A DNA stretch of 64,000 bases, from contig JAIXXN010000018.1 in the NCBI GenBank assembly GCA_027490725.1, positions 1-64,000 on the forward strand. Reading direction: 5' to 3'. Position numbers and translations under genes: made by a program. Of this stretch, positions 44,313 to 52,274 are shown in pieces. Numbering within the stretch: position 1 is the stretch's first letter; each line of letters starts with the position of its first letter. The notes beneath the pieces were generated by a model. That model saw only the letters and a list, made by a program, of their open reading frames with translations. It did no database searches and was not told the origin of the DNA. This DNA comes from Oxalobacteraceae bacterium. Lineage in GTDB: Bacteria; Pseudomonadota; Gammaproteobacteria; Burkholderiales; Burkholderiaceae_D.

Positions 44313-45071
44313 TCACCGCAGCCCCAGCCGCGTCACGATCTTCTCCATCTCGCTATCGAATCGGGCCGGGAAGGCTGCGCGCGCGGCGGCCTCACCCACT
44401 TCGAAGAACCGCAGGCGTGGCTGGTACCGGACATGGCTGACGAACAGGAATACCGGCCGGATTGCACTGCCCATCGCGAACTTCTTCTTGAGATAGATGC
44501 CGGGAGCGAGGCCGCGCGTGCGCGTCGTCAGCGCAAAATAAGTCTGGCCTTGCCGGCGCACGGTCCGGCGTGACGCTGCGCTACCGCTGGCACGCGACTC
44601 AAAGCCGGCGCCCAGCTGGGCCCGGAGCTGCGAAAGAATCTGTACGATCTGGCTGCGCTTGACGTTGCCGTTCGCATCGAGCTGTGCACCGGCAGCTGGA
44701 ACCGCGAAGTGACCAGCGGGCAGAAGGCGCGCCGCCTGCAGTGCACGTTCCATCCCTTTTTGCCGGCGCTCGCCGCCAAAGATCTGCGGCGCCAGATACC
44801 GATCAGCCGGTGTGCCTTTACCCGAAGGGTTGTCCTTGAGCCAGACCTTAGCCTCAAGGCTGCTCTTCGTCGCGCCTTTGACGAACATGCTGTTGAGCGT
44901 GTAGTTCGTCGGGCGATCAAAAACGCGCGCCATCTCAGCACGGATCGCAGGGCGTACGTCATCGATGGCGGTTCGCGTCAGTGCGGTGGCAGCTGCATAG
45001 TTCGACAGCTGGCCCAGTTGCTGAACGCGGGCAGCTACGGCAGGGAATGTGGTTTGCAGATTCAATCTCAT
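44313..45071 (-). CDS. Phage minor tail/virion protein (gpZ-like)
   Basis: 252 residues: TFPAVAARVQQLGQLSNYAA, DVRPAIRAEMARVFDRPTNY, VSHVRYQPRLRFFEVGEAAA. The pattern agrees with minor tail proteins of the gpZ type, placed here before the terminase and not in the tail cluster. If Z-like it would help complete the tail-head connection. Moderately sure. Confidence 0.6.
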   Translation of the reverse strand: MRLNLQTTFPAVAARVQQLGQLSNYAAATALTRTAIDDVRPAIRAEMARVFDRPTNYTLNSMFVKGATKSSLEAKVWLKDNPSGKGTPADRYLAPQIFGGERRQKGMERALQAARLLPAGHFAVPAAGAQLDANGNVKRSQIVQILSQLRAQLGAGFESRASGSAASRRTVRRQGQTYFALTTRTRGLAPGIYLKKKFAMGSAIRPVFLFVSHVRYQPRLRFFEVGEAAARAAFPARFDSEMEKIVTRLGLR

Positions 45072-45109
45072 GTGCGGCTCACCTTCATCAATAACTTTTC
45101 TCTGGCTTC

Positions 45110-45345
45110 TTTACTATGTCCCAATGTCCTAATGTCCCAATGAATAAAAGGTGACACACGTGCACGCACGCGGGTGTGCGCTCGTGTGTCACGCATACGC
45201 ACACACACATACGCACGCTTGCGCACACGCACGGAGGAACGCGTTAGGACAATGGGACATTGGGACATTGGGACAGAGGCCGTGAATGCAGCTATGTCCC
45301 ATTGTCCCGTCCCATTGTTTTGCACGTTGGGACATTGGGACTGTC
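45110..45345. repeat. Array of GTCCCAAT-type repeats around a purine-pyrimidine tract
   Basis: About a dozen copies of TGGGACATT or its complement AATGTCCCA: three on one strand at 45115-45142, three or four on the other at 45250-45280, then more at 45294-45318 and 45325-45343. Between the first groups lies an alternating purine-pyrimidine (CG/CA/TG) stretch at 45160-45235. It lies just past the end of the primase gene. It could be a replication origin or a decoy/processing region. Confidence 0.75.
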
Positions 45346-45348
45346 TGG

Positions 45349-47919
45349 TTAGAGCGCATCTTCGTCGCCCTCAATCTGATCGCCAGTAGCTGCATCACCA
45401 GCTGGGCGCTTGTAGATCCAATCACGCTTGCCATCAATCGACTTGCTGGCACGCTCACGGTGCCAGCCAATCTCCGACATGCAGCGGCCAATGCGCTGTT
45501 GCTCTGGCCGTGTCCACTTGGCGATGTCGAGCTTGAGTGCATCGCCCATAATCTCGGCCATGGTGGCCTGGCTGCGGCCCTGCAGCCATTCACGGATCAG
45601 CGTGATGTAGGCGTCACCCACATAGCGAGCATCCTGCTGCTCGACGAACATATCTTTCTCTGCAGAGGTTGGCCACCATTCGGCGCCGGCACGGTACTGG
45701 TGTACTGCCTCGGCCCAGATCTGATCCCGGCTAGCGGTCAGGCCTTCCAGATCAATCAGCGTGACCTTCACCGGCCAGTAGCGGCGATTACCAGTATCGT
45801 CCTTCAGGTATGCATCGGAATTGGTGGTGCCGGCGAACAGCTGCTGGCGCGGCACGTCGATGGCTCGCTTGCCATATGGGCTGCGGTACCGGTCCACGTA
45901 CTGGCCAAAGAACAGCTTTGCTCCGGTCGATTCGGCTTTGTTGAAGCTATCCAGTTCTGCCAGCTCCACCAGCCACTTGCCGCGAATGACGATATAGGCG
46001 TCTTTGTCACCCAGCCGGAACGGCGCATCGGTGAACCACTCGCCACCCAGCACCTTGAGCGCGGTCGACTTATAGATACCCTGGTCACCTTCGAGAATCA
46101 AAACGTTATCCGCCTTGCAGCCCGGCTGATAAATCCGGGCCACGGCCGCCACCAGCCATTTGCGGGCGACGACTTCGTTGTACGGGATATCCTGTGCACC
46201 GAGACGGTCAATCAACCACCGGTCGAGGCGCGGCGCGCCATCCCATACCAGCGCATTGAGATAGTTCCGGACCACGTGGTATTTGTTGATGTCGGCAATG
46301 AGCAGCACCGCACCCATCACCACATCCTGGCGCGGGGCGAAACCATATTTCTGCTGCATCCATAGCGTGCAACGCAGATCGTCCATATCGCTCCACTCGC
46401 CCAGCTCAGCGCCGGCAAACGGAGGATCGATCAATTTGACCACCACACCACTGAATTCGTCGTAGGCGATGACGCCCTTCCATCGCGGGTGATTTTCCAA
46501 AATCAGATAGACGTTCGACAGGGTCGGAAGAATTGCGTAGCTCTTTTCCGAGCGGGTCAGCTGCCGTTCCCAATTATCGTCGACTGCATTGGCTGGAACG
46601 CCCTCGCCACCGCCCGCCCATTCAGGAGGCTCGCCGGCGTCGCTATGCCCTTGCGCTGCGCCAGCGGATTTCGCGGCGCGGCGCTTCTTCGGCTCGGCCT
46701 GTGGTGCGGCATTGCCAGCTGGCGCATCCGCAGCAGCTGGTTGCACGTCATCGACGTTGGCCGGTGCCGGACCGCTGATGGAAGCCAGAATCGCGGCGGT
46801 AAGCTGCTCGCGCACTTGGTCCAGCGACTCGTGGACGTGGAGATCGTTGAAGTCGCTCCACTTGTTTTCGCCGCGCGCCGCAAAGCGTGGACAGACGATG
46901 GATGCATTTCCGACTGCGCGCGCGGCTTCGGTTGACCGCGACACACCGGCATTGGCGAAAACGCCAGTGAGCATCCGGCGGCCAGCGCGCGCATCAATCT
47001 CGATGAACGGAACGCCTCGAGCGTCCTTCTTCCAGATTGCCAGCAGCTTCACTTCTGTGCCGTCAGTAGCTTTAACCGTGCGATCCCGGCCATCAATAAT
47101 GATCGGGCAGTCTATCTTCCACTTTTCCAGCGCCCACTTGCTGGCCCGCGCCTCGAGCATCGAGTCGTCATCGGCACAAAGCAAGATGTGTTTGGTTGGA
47201 TGCAGTTTGCGCGCCATCTGCGCCACCGCCATGATGTTGCCAGCGTTGAAGGCTATGAAGCCACCCATAACACCATCGGTGGCCATGCTGATGCTGCGCG
47301 CCGTGGCATAGCCTTCGGCAATGAAGAGGATGCTGTTCTCGTCATCTATTCGACCAACAGGACAGCATGCCCCTTGCATAGCCATACCGGCATTGAACCG
47401 TTTGGTTCCATCCGGAGCGATCTTCTGCAGACCGACAAGACGCGGTGGCTCGCCCGGCTCCAGAACCGCCATAGGGATCAGGGCAGTACCATCTTCTTGA
47501 TAGCGGATGCCGGGCGCCGTAATCTGCTTGCGCTCGATGTAGGTTGACGTTCCTTCCTTCGAGGCAGCCGCCCACTGCTGGCCGGCCCGGATCGCAGCGT
47601 TAGATGCCGCCTGCGCTTTTTTCGCAGCCTCTTCACGCTCGAGTTTGCGGCGCTTCTCTTCTGCGCGTGCACGATCTTCAGGAGAAATATCGGTCCAGTC
47701 CATCGCGATATGCTGGGTATTTTCTTCGTCACCTTGCCAATACCCGAATGAGCCGGTAACCAACTCCTGGCCGGACTCGGTCGTGAACTCGAGCAGCCGA
47801 TACCAATATTTATTCTTAGGGCCGTAGCGATGGAATTTACCGTCTACGATAGGATGGCCGGCCGGTAGCTGTGGCCCGCCATCCTCAATTTGTAACTTTG
47901 CTTGTTCTTTAGTTGCCAT
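45349..47919 (-). CDS. Toprim primase fused to VapE-like helicase
   Basis: 856 residues. Residues 190-260 form a Toprim domain (ILFIAEGYATARSISM, HILLCADDDS), and residues 500-760 a VapE/virulence-E-like P-loop ATPase with Walker A G611-D-Q-G-I-Y-K617-S-T619 and LVELAELDSF. The two are joined by an alanine-rich linker (about 380-440). It primes and unwinds DNA for phage replication. It is the replication gene of the lytic operon and overlaps the upstream small gene by 11 bp. Confidence 0.93.
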   Translation of the reverse strand: MATKEQAKLQIEDGGPQLPAGHPIVDGKFHRYGPKNKYWYRLLEFTTESGQELVTGSFGYWQGDEENTQHIAMDWTDISPEDRARAEEKRRKLEREEAAKKAQAASNAAIRAGQQWAAASKEGTSTYIERKQITAPGIRYQEDGTALIPMAVLEPGEPPRLVGLQKIAPDGTKRFNAGMAMQGACCPVGRIDDENSILFIAEGYATARSISMATDGVMGGFIAFNAGNIMAVAQMARKLHPTKHILLCADDDSMLEARASKWALEKWKIDCPIIIDGRDRTVKATDGTEVKLLAIWKKDARGVPFIEIDARAGRRMLTGVFANAGVSRSTEAARAVGNASIVCPRFAARGENKWSDFNDLHVHESLDQVREQLTAAILASISGPAPANVDDVQPAAADAPAGNAAPQAEPKKRRAAKSAGAAQGHSDAGEPPEWAGGGEGVPANAVDDNWERQLTRSEKSYAILPTLSNVYLILENHPRWKGVIAYDEFSGVVVKLIDPPFAGAELGEWSDMDDLRCTLWMQQKYGFAPRQDVVMGAVLLIADINKYHVVRNYLNALVWDGAPRLDRWLIDRLGAQDIPYNEVVARKWLVAAVARIYQPGCKADNVLILEGDQGIYKSTALKVLGGEWFTDAPFRLGDKDAYIVIRGKWLVELAELDSFNKAESTGAKLFFGQYVDRYRSPYGKRAIDVPRQQLFAGTTNSDAYLKDDTGNRRYWPVKVTLIDLEGLTASRDQIWAEAVHQYRAGAEWWPTSAEKDMFVEQQDARYVGDAYITLIREWLQGRSQATMAEIMGDALKLDIAKWTRPEQQRIGRCMSEIGWHRERASKSIDGKRDWIYKRPAGDAATGDQIEGDEDAL

Positions 47920-48187
47920 TCACCGTGCTCTCAAATGTTTTCAGCCATGTCCGTGTCGGTTGATTCCGCATCGGGAATTGGCGCCGCACCTCTCGCTCAA
48001 GGTCGATCACGAACTCGGGGGTTTCTACAAAGCGCAGGTTTGCCACGAACTTCTGACGGGATTCCTTGCTCGGGATCTGGCAAATCCGACGCGCCAGATT
48101 GAACAAGATCCACTCGGGTGGTGATTTGCACACATGCCGGTCACTGACCGGATCATCCGGGACGTTTTCACGAATGCGGCTAGCCAT
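47909..48187 (-). CDS. Conserved small phage protein
   Basis: 92 residues from ATG 48187, which overlaps the end of the YdaT-like gene by 8 bp. Contains DDPVSDRHVCKSPPEWILFN, then ARRICQIPSKESRQKFV. I do not recognise a function. Coupling with the replication gene suggests an accessory replication or regulatory role. The frame is open 18 codons upstream, but those lack a ribosome site. Confidence 0.65.
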   Translation of the reverse strand: MASRIRENVPDDPVSDRHVCKSPPEWILFNLARRICQIPSKESRQKFVANLRFVETPEFVIDLEREVRRQFPMRNQPTRTWLKTFESTVNGN

Positions 48188-48791
48188 GTCGTGCCCGCCC
48201 GAAACTGCGCACGCGCGATGCACCTGCGCGGATTTTCTCAATGGCCTTGGTCAAGGCGCGACGTGCACGGCTCGATGCCTCATGCACGTCGCCGACTTCT
48301 TTGTATGCGTCCTCCAGCTGCTGCACGGTGGACAATGGTGAGATATTGATCAGGGCCAGCGCGGCCTCCGCCGATTCCTTGACCATTTCGCGCAAATGAT
48401 TCTGCGCATCAAACTCACCCTGGTCACCCGACTCGCTGCTGGATACCGTGACGCCGAGGGGGCGAAGGATGTCGCCAATGCAGTGGAGGCGGACATCCAT
48501 CGGCATGGCCGACAAGATCGAGTGGATGAAATTCGCCGGGAGCAAATTGTTGTCCTTCGATTCGTCGTCCAGCCAGCGGAAGATGCGGTCTGCATTCACC
48601 TTTTGACGCTCGAACAAATCGCGCGTCGTCGGGTCAAACACAATGCCGGTGACAGCTGGACCATTTAGACCATCATGCGCCTCAACAATCTGCTGGACGA
48701 CAGCCTCGCGGCTCCAGCCTTCGGCCTTACGCCATGATGAAACGTGGCGGCGCACTATGCCCACCAAAGTCTCCTGCGATTTGTCGCGCAT
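48180..48791 (-). CDS. YdaT/CII-like phage regulator
   Basis: 203 residues. ETLVGIVRRHVSSWRKAEGW and SREAVVQQIVEAHDGL form the CII/YdaT-like helical domain, followed by RDLFERQKVNADRIFRWLDD and a helical C-terminus. YdaT partners YdaS in lambdoid phages and behaves as a transcription factor in early lytic control. The pair is in the usual order here. The ATG 48791 is used. Family by pattern. Confidence 0.75.
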   Translation of the reverse strand: MRDKSQETLVGIVRRHVSSWRKAEGWSREAVVQQIVEAHDGLNGPAVTGIVFDPTTRDLFERQKVNADRIFRWLDDESKDNNLLPANFIHSILSAMPMDVRLHCIGDILRPLGVTVSSSESGDQGEFDAQNHLREMVKESAEAALALINISPLSTVQQLEDAYKEVGDVHEASSRARRALTKAIEKIRAGASRVRSFGRARHG

Positions 48792-49015
48792 GCTTTTTTT
48801 CCCTATGTTGCTAATCTTGATACATCGACCAAAATACGAAACCACTCCTATGACCAAGCGCATCTACGACCAAATTCCAGGCCTCGCAGCCAACAAGCAC
48901 CTCACCATTGAGCAACTGGAGACATTGGTCAGGGGACTGGCCAATTCTTTGTCCATAGGATTTGATGGGGTCGATTCGGATTTCGTGCGCAGGCACATAG
49001 CGGCTCGATTACCAG

Positions 49016-49270
49016 CTAACTGTGCGGTTGCAGACCATGTGAATCCGCCGGAGCCGCCGAACCCAGTTCAGGCCATACGTTCTGCCAGTCTGACGGCCGC
49101 AAGTCTTTGCGCGTCACCTTTCCGCCCGTGGCAATTTCGATGGAAAGGCAATGCTCAAATGGGACTCCACGCACGCGCCAGTTTCCGAGACGAGCTGAGC
49201 TTGCCCCGATTTTTTCGGCCAGCGAGGACAGCCCCCCACACAGCTGGATTGCTTTGTCTAGTGAGTTCAT
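49016..49270 (-). CDS. YdaS/Cro-like HTH regulator
   Basis: 84 residues: MNSLDKAIQLCGGLSSLAEK, SSARLGNWRVRGVP, IEIATGGKVTRKDLRPSDWQ is the typical YdaS/Cro-family fold (HTH near 14-36). It is divergent from cI and first in the lytic operon, so it takes the Cro role. PR with TTGACC and TAGCAT overlaps repressor operators. The 224-bp gap before the YdaT-like gene (48792-49015) has no convincing gene. Confidence 0.82.
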   Translation of the reverse strand: MNSLDKAIQLCGGLSSLAEKIGASSARLGNWRVRGVPFEHCLSIEIATGGKVTRKDLRPSDWQNVWPELGSAAPADSHGLQPHS

Positions 49271-49276
49271 GCGGCC

Positions 49277-49331
49277 ATGCTACACATATCGTGTACCAAG
49301 GTCAAACTATTTGTGTAACACGTTTTGTGAA
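49277..49331. promoter_or_regulatory. cI/cro operator-promoter region
   Basis: On the minus strand PR has -35 TTGACC (49300-49305) and -10 TAGCAT (49277-49282) with 17 bp between them. Operator 1, TACACATATCGTGTA (49281-49295), lies between these boxes; operator 2, AACACGTTTTGTGAA (49317-49331), is towards cI. Both have TACAC-like half sites 5 bp apart. CI and the Cro-like protein probably compete here, as in lambda OR. Confidence 0.72.
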
Positions 49332-49351
49332 GAAGTGACTATTCTCCGGAT

Positions 49352-50035
49352 ATGAACAAAAGAGCCAACATCCCATGGGAGCGAATTGAATCCCGCCTAG
49401 CCGAGATCGGAAAAGATCAGGCGTGGTTGCGCTCGACCCTAGGTATTGAGCCAAACGTGATCACAAACTGGAAATCACGAGGCGCCCCCTCTGGAAAAGC
49501 GGTTGCGATCGCACAAGCGCTTGACCTTTCAACCGATCAGCTACTGGGCCTCTCCAGCTCCCTAGTTCAGGTCCCGGGCGGGATCCGCGTGGTCATCGAT
49601 GATGGAAACTCCCCAAACCATTACCAGATCAAAAAAGTGAAGTTAAACCTTCGTGCTGGCGTTACCGGATTTCAAACTATTCCCGACATCTACGATGGTG
49701 ATACCGTTAGCATCGCTAAAAATTGGGTTGACCGAAGGGGTTTTCATCCAGGCACACTGATAGCTCTCACGGTCGTTGGTGAGAGCATGGAACCGAATCT
49801 ATACGAGGGCGATGTGGTGGTCGTAAACACGTCCGACACCGCAATGAAGGATGGGGCGGTTTTCGCGTTCAACTATGACGGCGAGGCTGTAATCAAACGC
49901 CTGGTGAAAGAGCGTGGTGACTGGTGGTTATTTTCGGATAATGTCGACCAAGCGAGGCATCGGCCAAAAGGATGCCGAAGTGGCGAATGCATCATTATTG
50001 GTCGAGTCGTAAAACGTGAAACCGACCATATTTAA
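49352..50035 (+). CDS. cI: CI-type phage repressor with LexA/S24 domain
   Basis: 227 residues. N-terminal HTH (about 10-45: RIESRLAEIGKDQAWLRSTL, PNVITNWKSRG) and C-terminal S24 peptidase domain with the nucleophile S145 (VVGESMEPNLYEGD) and lysine K182. A likely self-cleavage bond is A102-G103 in LRAGVTGF. It keeps the prophage silent by binding TACAC-N5-GTGTA sites; RecA-induced self-cleavage would cause induction. Divergent from the Cro-like gene. Confidence 0.93.
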   Translation: MNKRANIPWERIESRLAEIGKDQAWLRSTLGIEPNVITNWKSRGAPSGKAVAIAQALDLSTDQLLGLSSSLVQVPGGIRVVIDDGNSPNHYQIKKVKLNLRAGVTGFQTIPDIYDGDTVSIAKNWVDRRGFHPGTLIALTVVGESMEPNLYEGDVVVVNTSDTAMKDGAVFAFNYDGEAVIKRLVKERGDWWLFSDNVDQARHRPKGCRSGECIIIGRVVKRETDHI

Positions 50036-50079
50036 TTAATAATGACATTTGGATAGATTTCTATTCAGAGGCTCTCCAT

Positions 50080-50109
50080 ATAATCAATAATCGACTTTTT
50101 ATTGATTAT
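50080..50109. promoter_or_regulatory. 11-bp inverted repeat at the promoter of the lysogenic gene
   Basis: ATAATCAATAA (50080-50090) and TTATTGATTAT (50099-50109) pair perfectly with 8 nt between, directly before ATG 50111. It overlaps a TATAAT (50079-50084) -10 box. It is either an operator or a leader hairpin that hides the ribosome site. Confidence 0.6.
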
Positions 50110-50110
50110 C

Positions 50111-50578
50111 ATGCGAAAACTTATCCTGCCCGCAGCTGCTGTATTGATTATCGCGTCTGGAATATTTTGGTTTAAATTCGACAGCTGGGTAACGCTTCCG
50201 AAAGTAAGGCAAGCTGTAAGCGATCGCATGAGCGATCCGGCTAGTACGCAGTTTCGAAATGATCACGTCACGAACAACGGCTGGCATTGTGGCGAAGTTA
50301 ATTCTAAAAACGGCATGGGAGGCTATGCCGGCTTCAAGCGTTTTATTTCGAGCGCACCTCAAGGCCTACTTTACATCGACGGGATTGGTCTAGTCGGACA
50401 ATTGCCAACAGCCGAGGTGATAAAAGTCTTAGATATACAGATCAAATTGCTGGAGGCATCGAATCAACGCCGAGCACAGATCCCTGACTTACCAAAACCA
50501 TCAACCGCAGAAATCGAGCTCCAAGCAAACAACGAACTCTTCCAAGAGCGCTGGGTTGAGTTCTGCGAAGCAAATTAA
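50111..50578 (+). CDS. Membrane-anchored lysogenic-conversion protein, unknown
   Basis: 155 residues: one N-terminal membrane segment (residues 4-24) and a soluble outer part. DPASTQFRNDHVTN, NGWHCGEVNSKNGMGGYAGF is a pattern I know from uncharacterised prophage and Gram-negative proteins (SDPSSAQFRN type). Expressed downstream of cI from its own TATAAT promoter, so it is probably made in the lysogen. It could alter the cell envelope, for instance superinfection exclusion; not shown. Confidence 0.72.
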   Translation: MRKLILPAAAVLIIASGIFWFKFDSWVTLPKVRQAVSDRMSDPASTQFRNDHVTNNGWHCGEVNSKNGMGGYAGFKRFISSAPQGLLYIDGIGLVGQLPTAEVIKVLDIQIKLLEASNQRRAQIPDLPKPSTAEIELQANNELFQERWVEFCEAN

Positions 50579-50623
50579 TTCCATTTTTACGCATCCCTCT
50601 CCCCGTAGATCCTGCGCTCATTT

Positions 50624-50659
50624 ACACCTCAGGCCTGTGAGACTCAAGGCCTGAGGTGT
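50624..50659. terminator. 13-bp hairpin after lysogenic gene
   Basis: ACACCTCAGGCCT (50624-50636) and AGGCCTGAGGTGT (50647-50659) pair perfectly with a 10-nt loop. A T-run is lacking. It separates the immunity operon from the early operon. Confidence 0.55.
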
Positions 50660-50774
50660 CCGTTTACGCTTGATTTCCTCCTCCAACATCACTGGAAGAC
50701 ACATTGTCATACCCCTCGTATGAGGGAGAAAATTACACAAAAGCAACCCAACCACGCAACCTCTCGAAATAAAA

Positions 50775-50814
50775 TACACAAAACGTTTGCCTAGATACAC
50801 AATCAGTGTAATAC
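50775..50814 (+). promoter_or_regulatory. CI-controlled early promoter (PL-like)
   Basis: -35 TTGCCT (50787-50792) and -10 TAATAC (50809-50814) with 16 bp between. The operator TACACAATCAGTGTA (50796-50810) covers the spacer, and a half-matching TACACAAAACGTTTG (50775-50789) lies one step upstream, 21 bp or two helical turns away. Sites match those at the cI/cro region, so CI would shut off the PRTRC-integrase operon in the lysogen. Confidence 0.7.
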
Positions 50815-50848
50815 TTGATCCATCGAATCCCAACCGATGGAGCGGCAA

Positions 50849-51106
50849 ATGTCCACATCTCAGTTCTCACATGCCTTACCACCTACCCCCGAAGCGGTAA
50901 TCATCTACGGCCCACAGGGCTGCGGCAAGACGCGCAATGCCGATGCACTCATGAAGCACTACGGGAAGACCGTGGTCTACGACTACGAGCCCGGCATGCA
51001 GCCAATCTTTAAGCATCCGGCGCGTGCGCTGATCCTGACCGATATCGATCTGCCCGGCTCAATTCCGTTCGCCATGGCCATGCGTGCCGCTGGCCTGCAA
51101 TGGTGA
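50849..51106 (+). CDS. Small P-loop protein
   Basis: 85 residues with Walker A in VIIYGPQGCGKTRNADAL and DYEPGMQPIF, LILTDIDLP after it. Too short for a full ATPase: only the A motif and one strand. ATG 50849 has GGAG at 50839-50842; ATG 50837 is also in frame. It may be a nucleotide-binding regulator. It is the first gene of the early operon and overlaps the next gene by 7 bp. Confidence 0.7.
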   Translation: MSTSQFSHALPPTPEAVIIYGPQGCGKTRNADALMKHYGKTVVYDYEPGMQPIFKHPARALILTDIDLPGSIPFAMAMRAAGLQW

Positions 51107-51342
51107 TCGCCATGACCGTCGACGAACTCAAACAGGCGATCACTAACGCCGCCAAGGATGTTGAGCGGCACATCCCAAGCGGCACTCCAGCCGAGCGCGC
51201 CAATTGCTTCGTCGCGACGCTCGCGGGCCGGATCAATGGCAACAACGATCTCGAACTTGCCCGGGCAGTCTGGGCCGTCTATGGCGAGAAATATCCCCTC
51301 GCCCGCAGCCTATGCACACCATCTCTAATGGGGCGCGTATGA
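51100..51342 (+). CDS. Small early-operon protein
   Basis: 80 residues: MTVDELKQAITNAAKDVERH, then AERANCFVATLAGRIN. ATG 51100 overlaps the end of the previous gene; ATG 51112 is an alternative. Helical, soluble. I do not recognise it. Coupled to the neighbours (ATGA with the next). Confidence 0.6.
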   Translation: MVIAMTVDELKQAITNAAKDVERHIPSGTPAERANCFVATLAGRINGNNDLELARAVWAVYGEKYPLARSLCTPSLMGRV

Positions 51343-51479
51343 GCGCTTTCACCGTCACCGTGTGCCGACTCGACCGCCACCCCATCTATTTCTTCGCCAT
51401 CGGCACCAGTGCGGCTGCCGTTGGCGAAGCTGCGGCAGACCGGTTCGGCATCTGCGGCATCACCATCAAACCAATCTGA
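51339..51479 (+). CDS. Very small early-operon protein
   Basis: 46 residues: MSAFTVTVCRLDRHPIYFFA, IGTSAAAVGEAAADRFGI. Starts in the stop codon of the previous gene. Compact alpha/beta composition, unknown function. Confidence 0.55.
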   Translation: MSAFTVTVCRLDRHPIYFFAIGTSAAAVGEAAADRFGICGITIKPI

Positions 51480-51488
51480 GGAGCGAGC

Positions 51489-51590
51489 ATGCGCACCATC
51501 TATCACCTGTTTCGTTTCTATCGCCAGCGCGGCGCCACCCGTTATCAAGCGGCCGCCCGTGCACTGCACGTCTATCAAAACGGCTTCTAA
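51489..51590 (+). CDS. Very small basic protein (33 aa)
   Basis: MRTIYHLFRFYRQRGATRYQ then AAARALHVYQNGF; 33 residues, basic. Preceded by GAGGAGCGAGC, a good ribosome site, and followed at 4 bp by the next ORF. Short, so doubtful, but tightly packed between two others in the same direction. Confidence 0.45.
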   Translation: MRTIYHLFRFYRQRGATRYQAAARALHVYQNGF

Positions 51591-51594
51591 ATTC

Positions 51595-51804
51595 ATGGCC
51601 AGCGCAGATCACACGGAAGCCGAACTGCGCCGCGCCTGGCGCGAATGCGCGCTACTAGATACCTCGTTTTCCGAAGCCATGGGAAACAAGGCCCTTGCTA
51701 TCGCCATCCGGCTCAAAGCCGATAGCAACCGCCGCCGGCAGCAGCGTATCGCCAGCCAGCAGCAGTTTGACCACAAACGAGCCCAAGCAAACGACCACGA
51801 CTGA
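51595..51804 (+). CDS. Small early-operon protein
   Basis: 69 residues: MASADHTEAELRRAWRECAL, SEAMGNKALAIAIRLKADSN. Charged and helical; C-terminus rich in Q/R/H. Function unknown. It ends 2 bp before the next gene. Confidence 0.55.
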   Translation: MASADHTEAELRRAWRECALLDTSFSEAMGNKALAIAIRLKADSNRRRQQRIASQQQFDHKRAQANDHD

Positions 51805-51806
51805 AT

Positions 51807-52274
51807 ATGAGAAACCCTCTACCCATTACTCGCTTCGACCCTACCGCGCCCCTTGATCTGTCACCACTGATCATCGGCACGCATACCGTGCGGCGCCACC
51901 GACTAGCAGGCACAAACTACACGGTCTACAGCACCATGCACGGCGACGATGTCGCAGGCCGCCAGATCAGCCACCCTGACGCCTCGGACTGTGATTCGCA
52001 TATCAATCGCTTCATTGCCTCGACGCAGCCGCTGCGCGCCCGATCCGCCATGCTGGATACCCACCTGCATGACTCGATCGTTATGACCCTGAGCAAACGT
52101 GAACTGGATGCCCGCGATCTGTGCCGGATGTTCTCCAAGACGTCGGCCATCCTGTCTCCAGTGCTCAGCATGCTCGTTACCGAGAAACGCATCTTCTGCC
52201 GCGGCACCGCCCGCCGTCCTATCTTTACCGCCCCCGCCCTGCCGGCCCATTCCGTTACCCCAATGGAGCAATGA
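51807..52274 (+). CDS. Hypothetical protein upstream of PRTRC genes
   Basis: 155 residues: RFDPTAPLDLSPLIIGTHTV, RQISHPDASDCDSHINRFIA, HDSIVMTLSKRELDARDLCR. No known domain. Stop overlaps the start of PRTRC E, so it is translated with that set. It may be an additional partner of the cassette. Confidence 0.6.
   Translation: MRNPLPITRFDPTAPLDLSPLIIGTHTVRRHRLAGTNYTVYSTMHGDDVAGRQISHPDASDCDSHINRFIASTQPLRARSAMLDTHLHDSIVMTLSKRELDARDLCRMFSKTSAILSPVLSMLVTEKRIFCRGTARRPIFTAPALPAHSVTPMEQ

Noticed and set aside
45110..45345. CRISPR array
   Set aside because: Repeats are 9-10 bp, in both orientations and without unique spacers of constant length; no cas genes.
48850..49338. Plus-strand ORF starting MTKRIYDQIPGLAANKHLTI
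   Set aside because: The first 50 residues look fairly protein-like, but there is no ribosome site, and the frame runs antisense through the whole Cro-like gene and the operator region.
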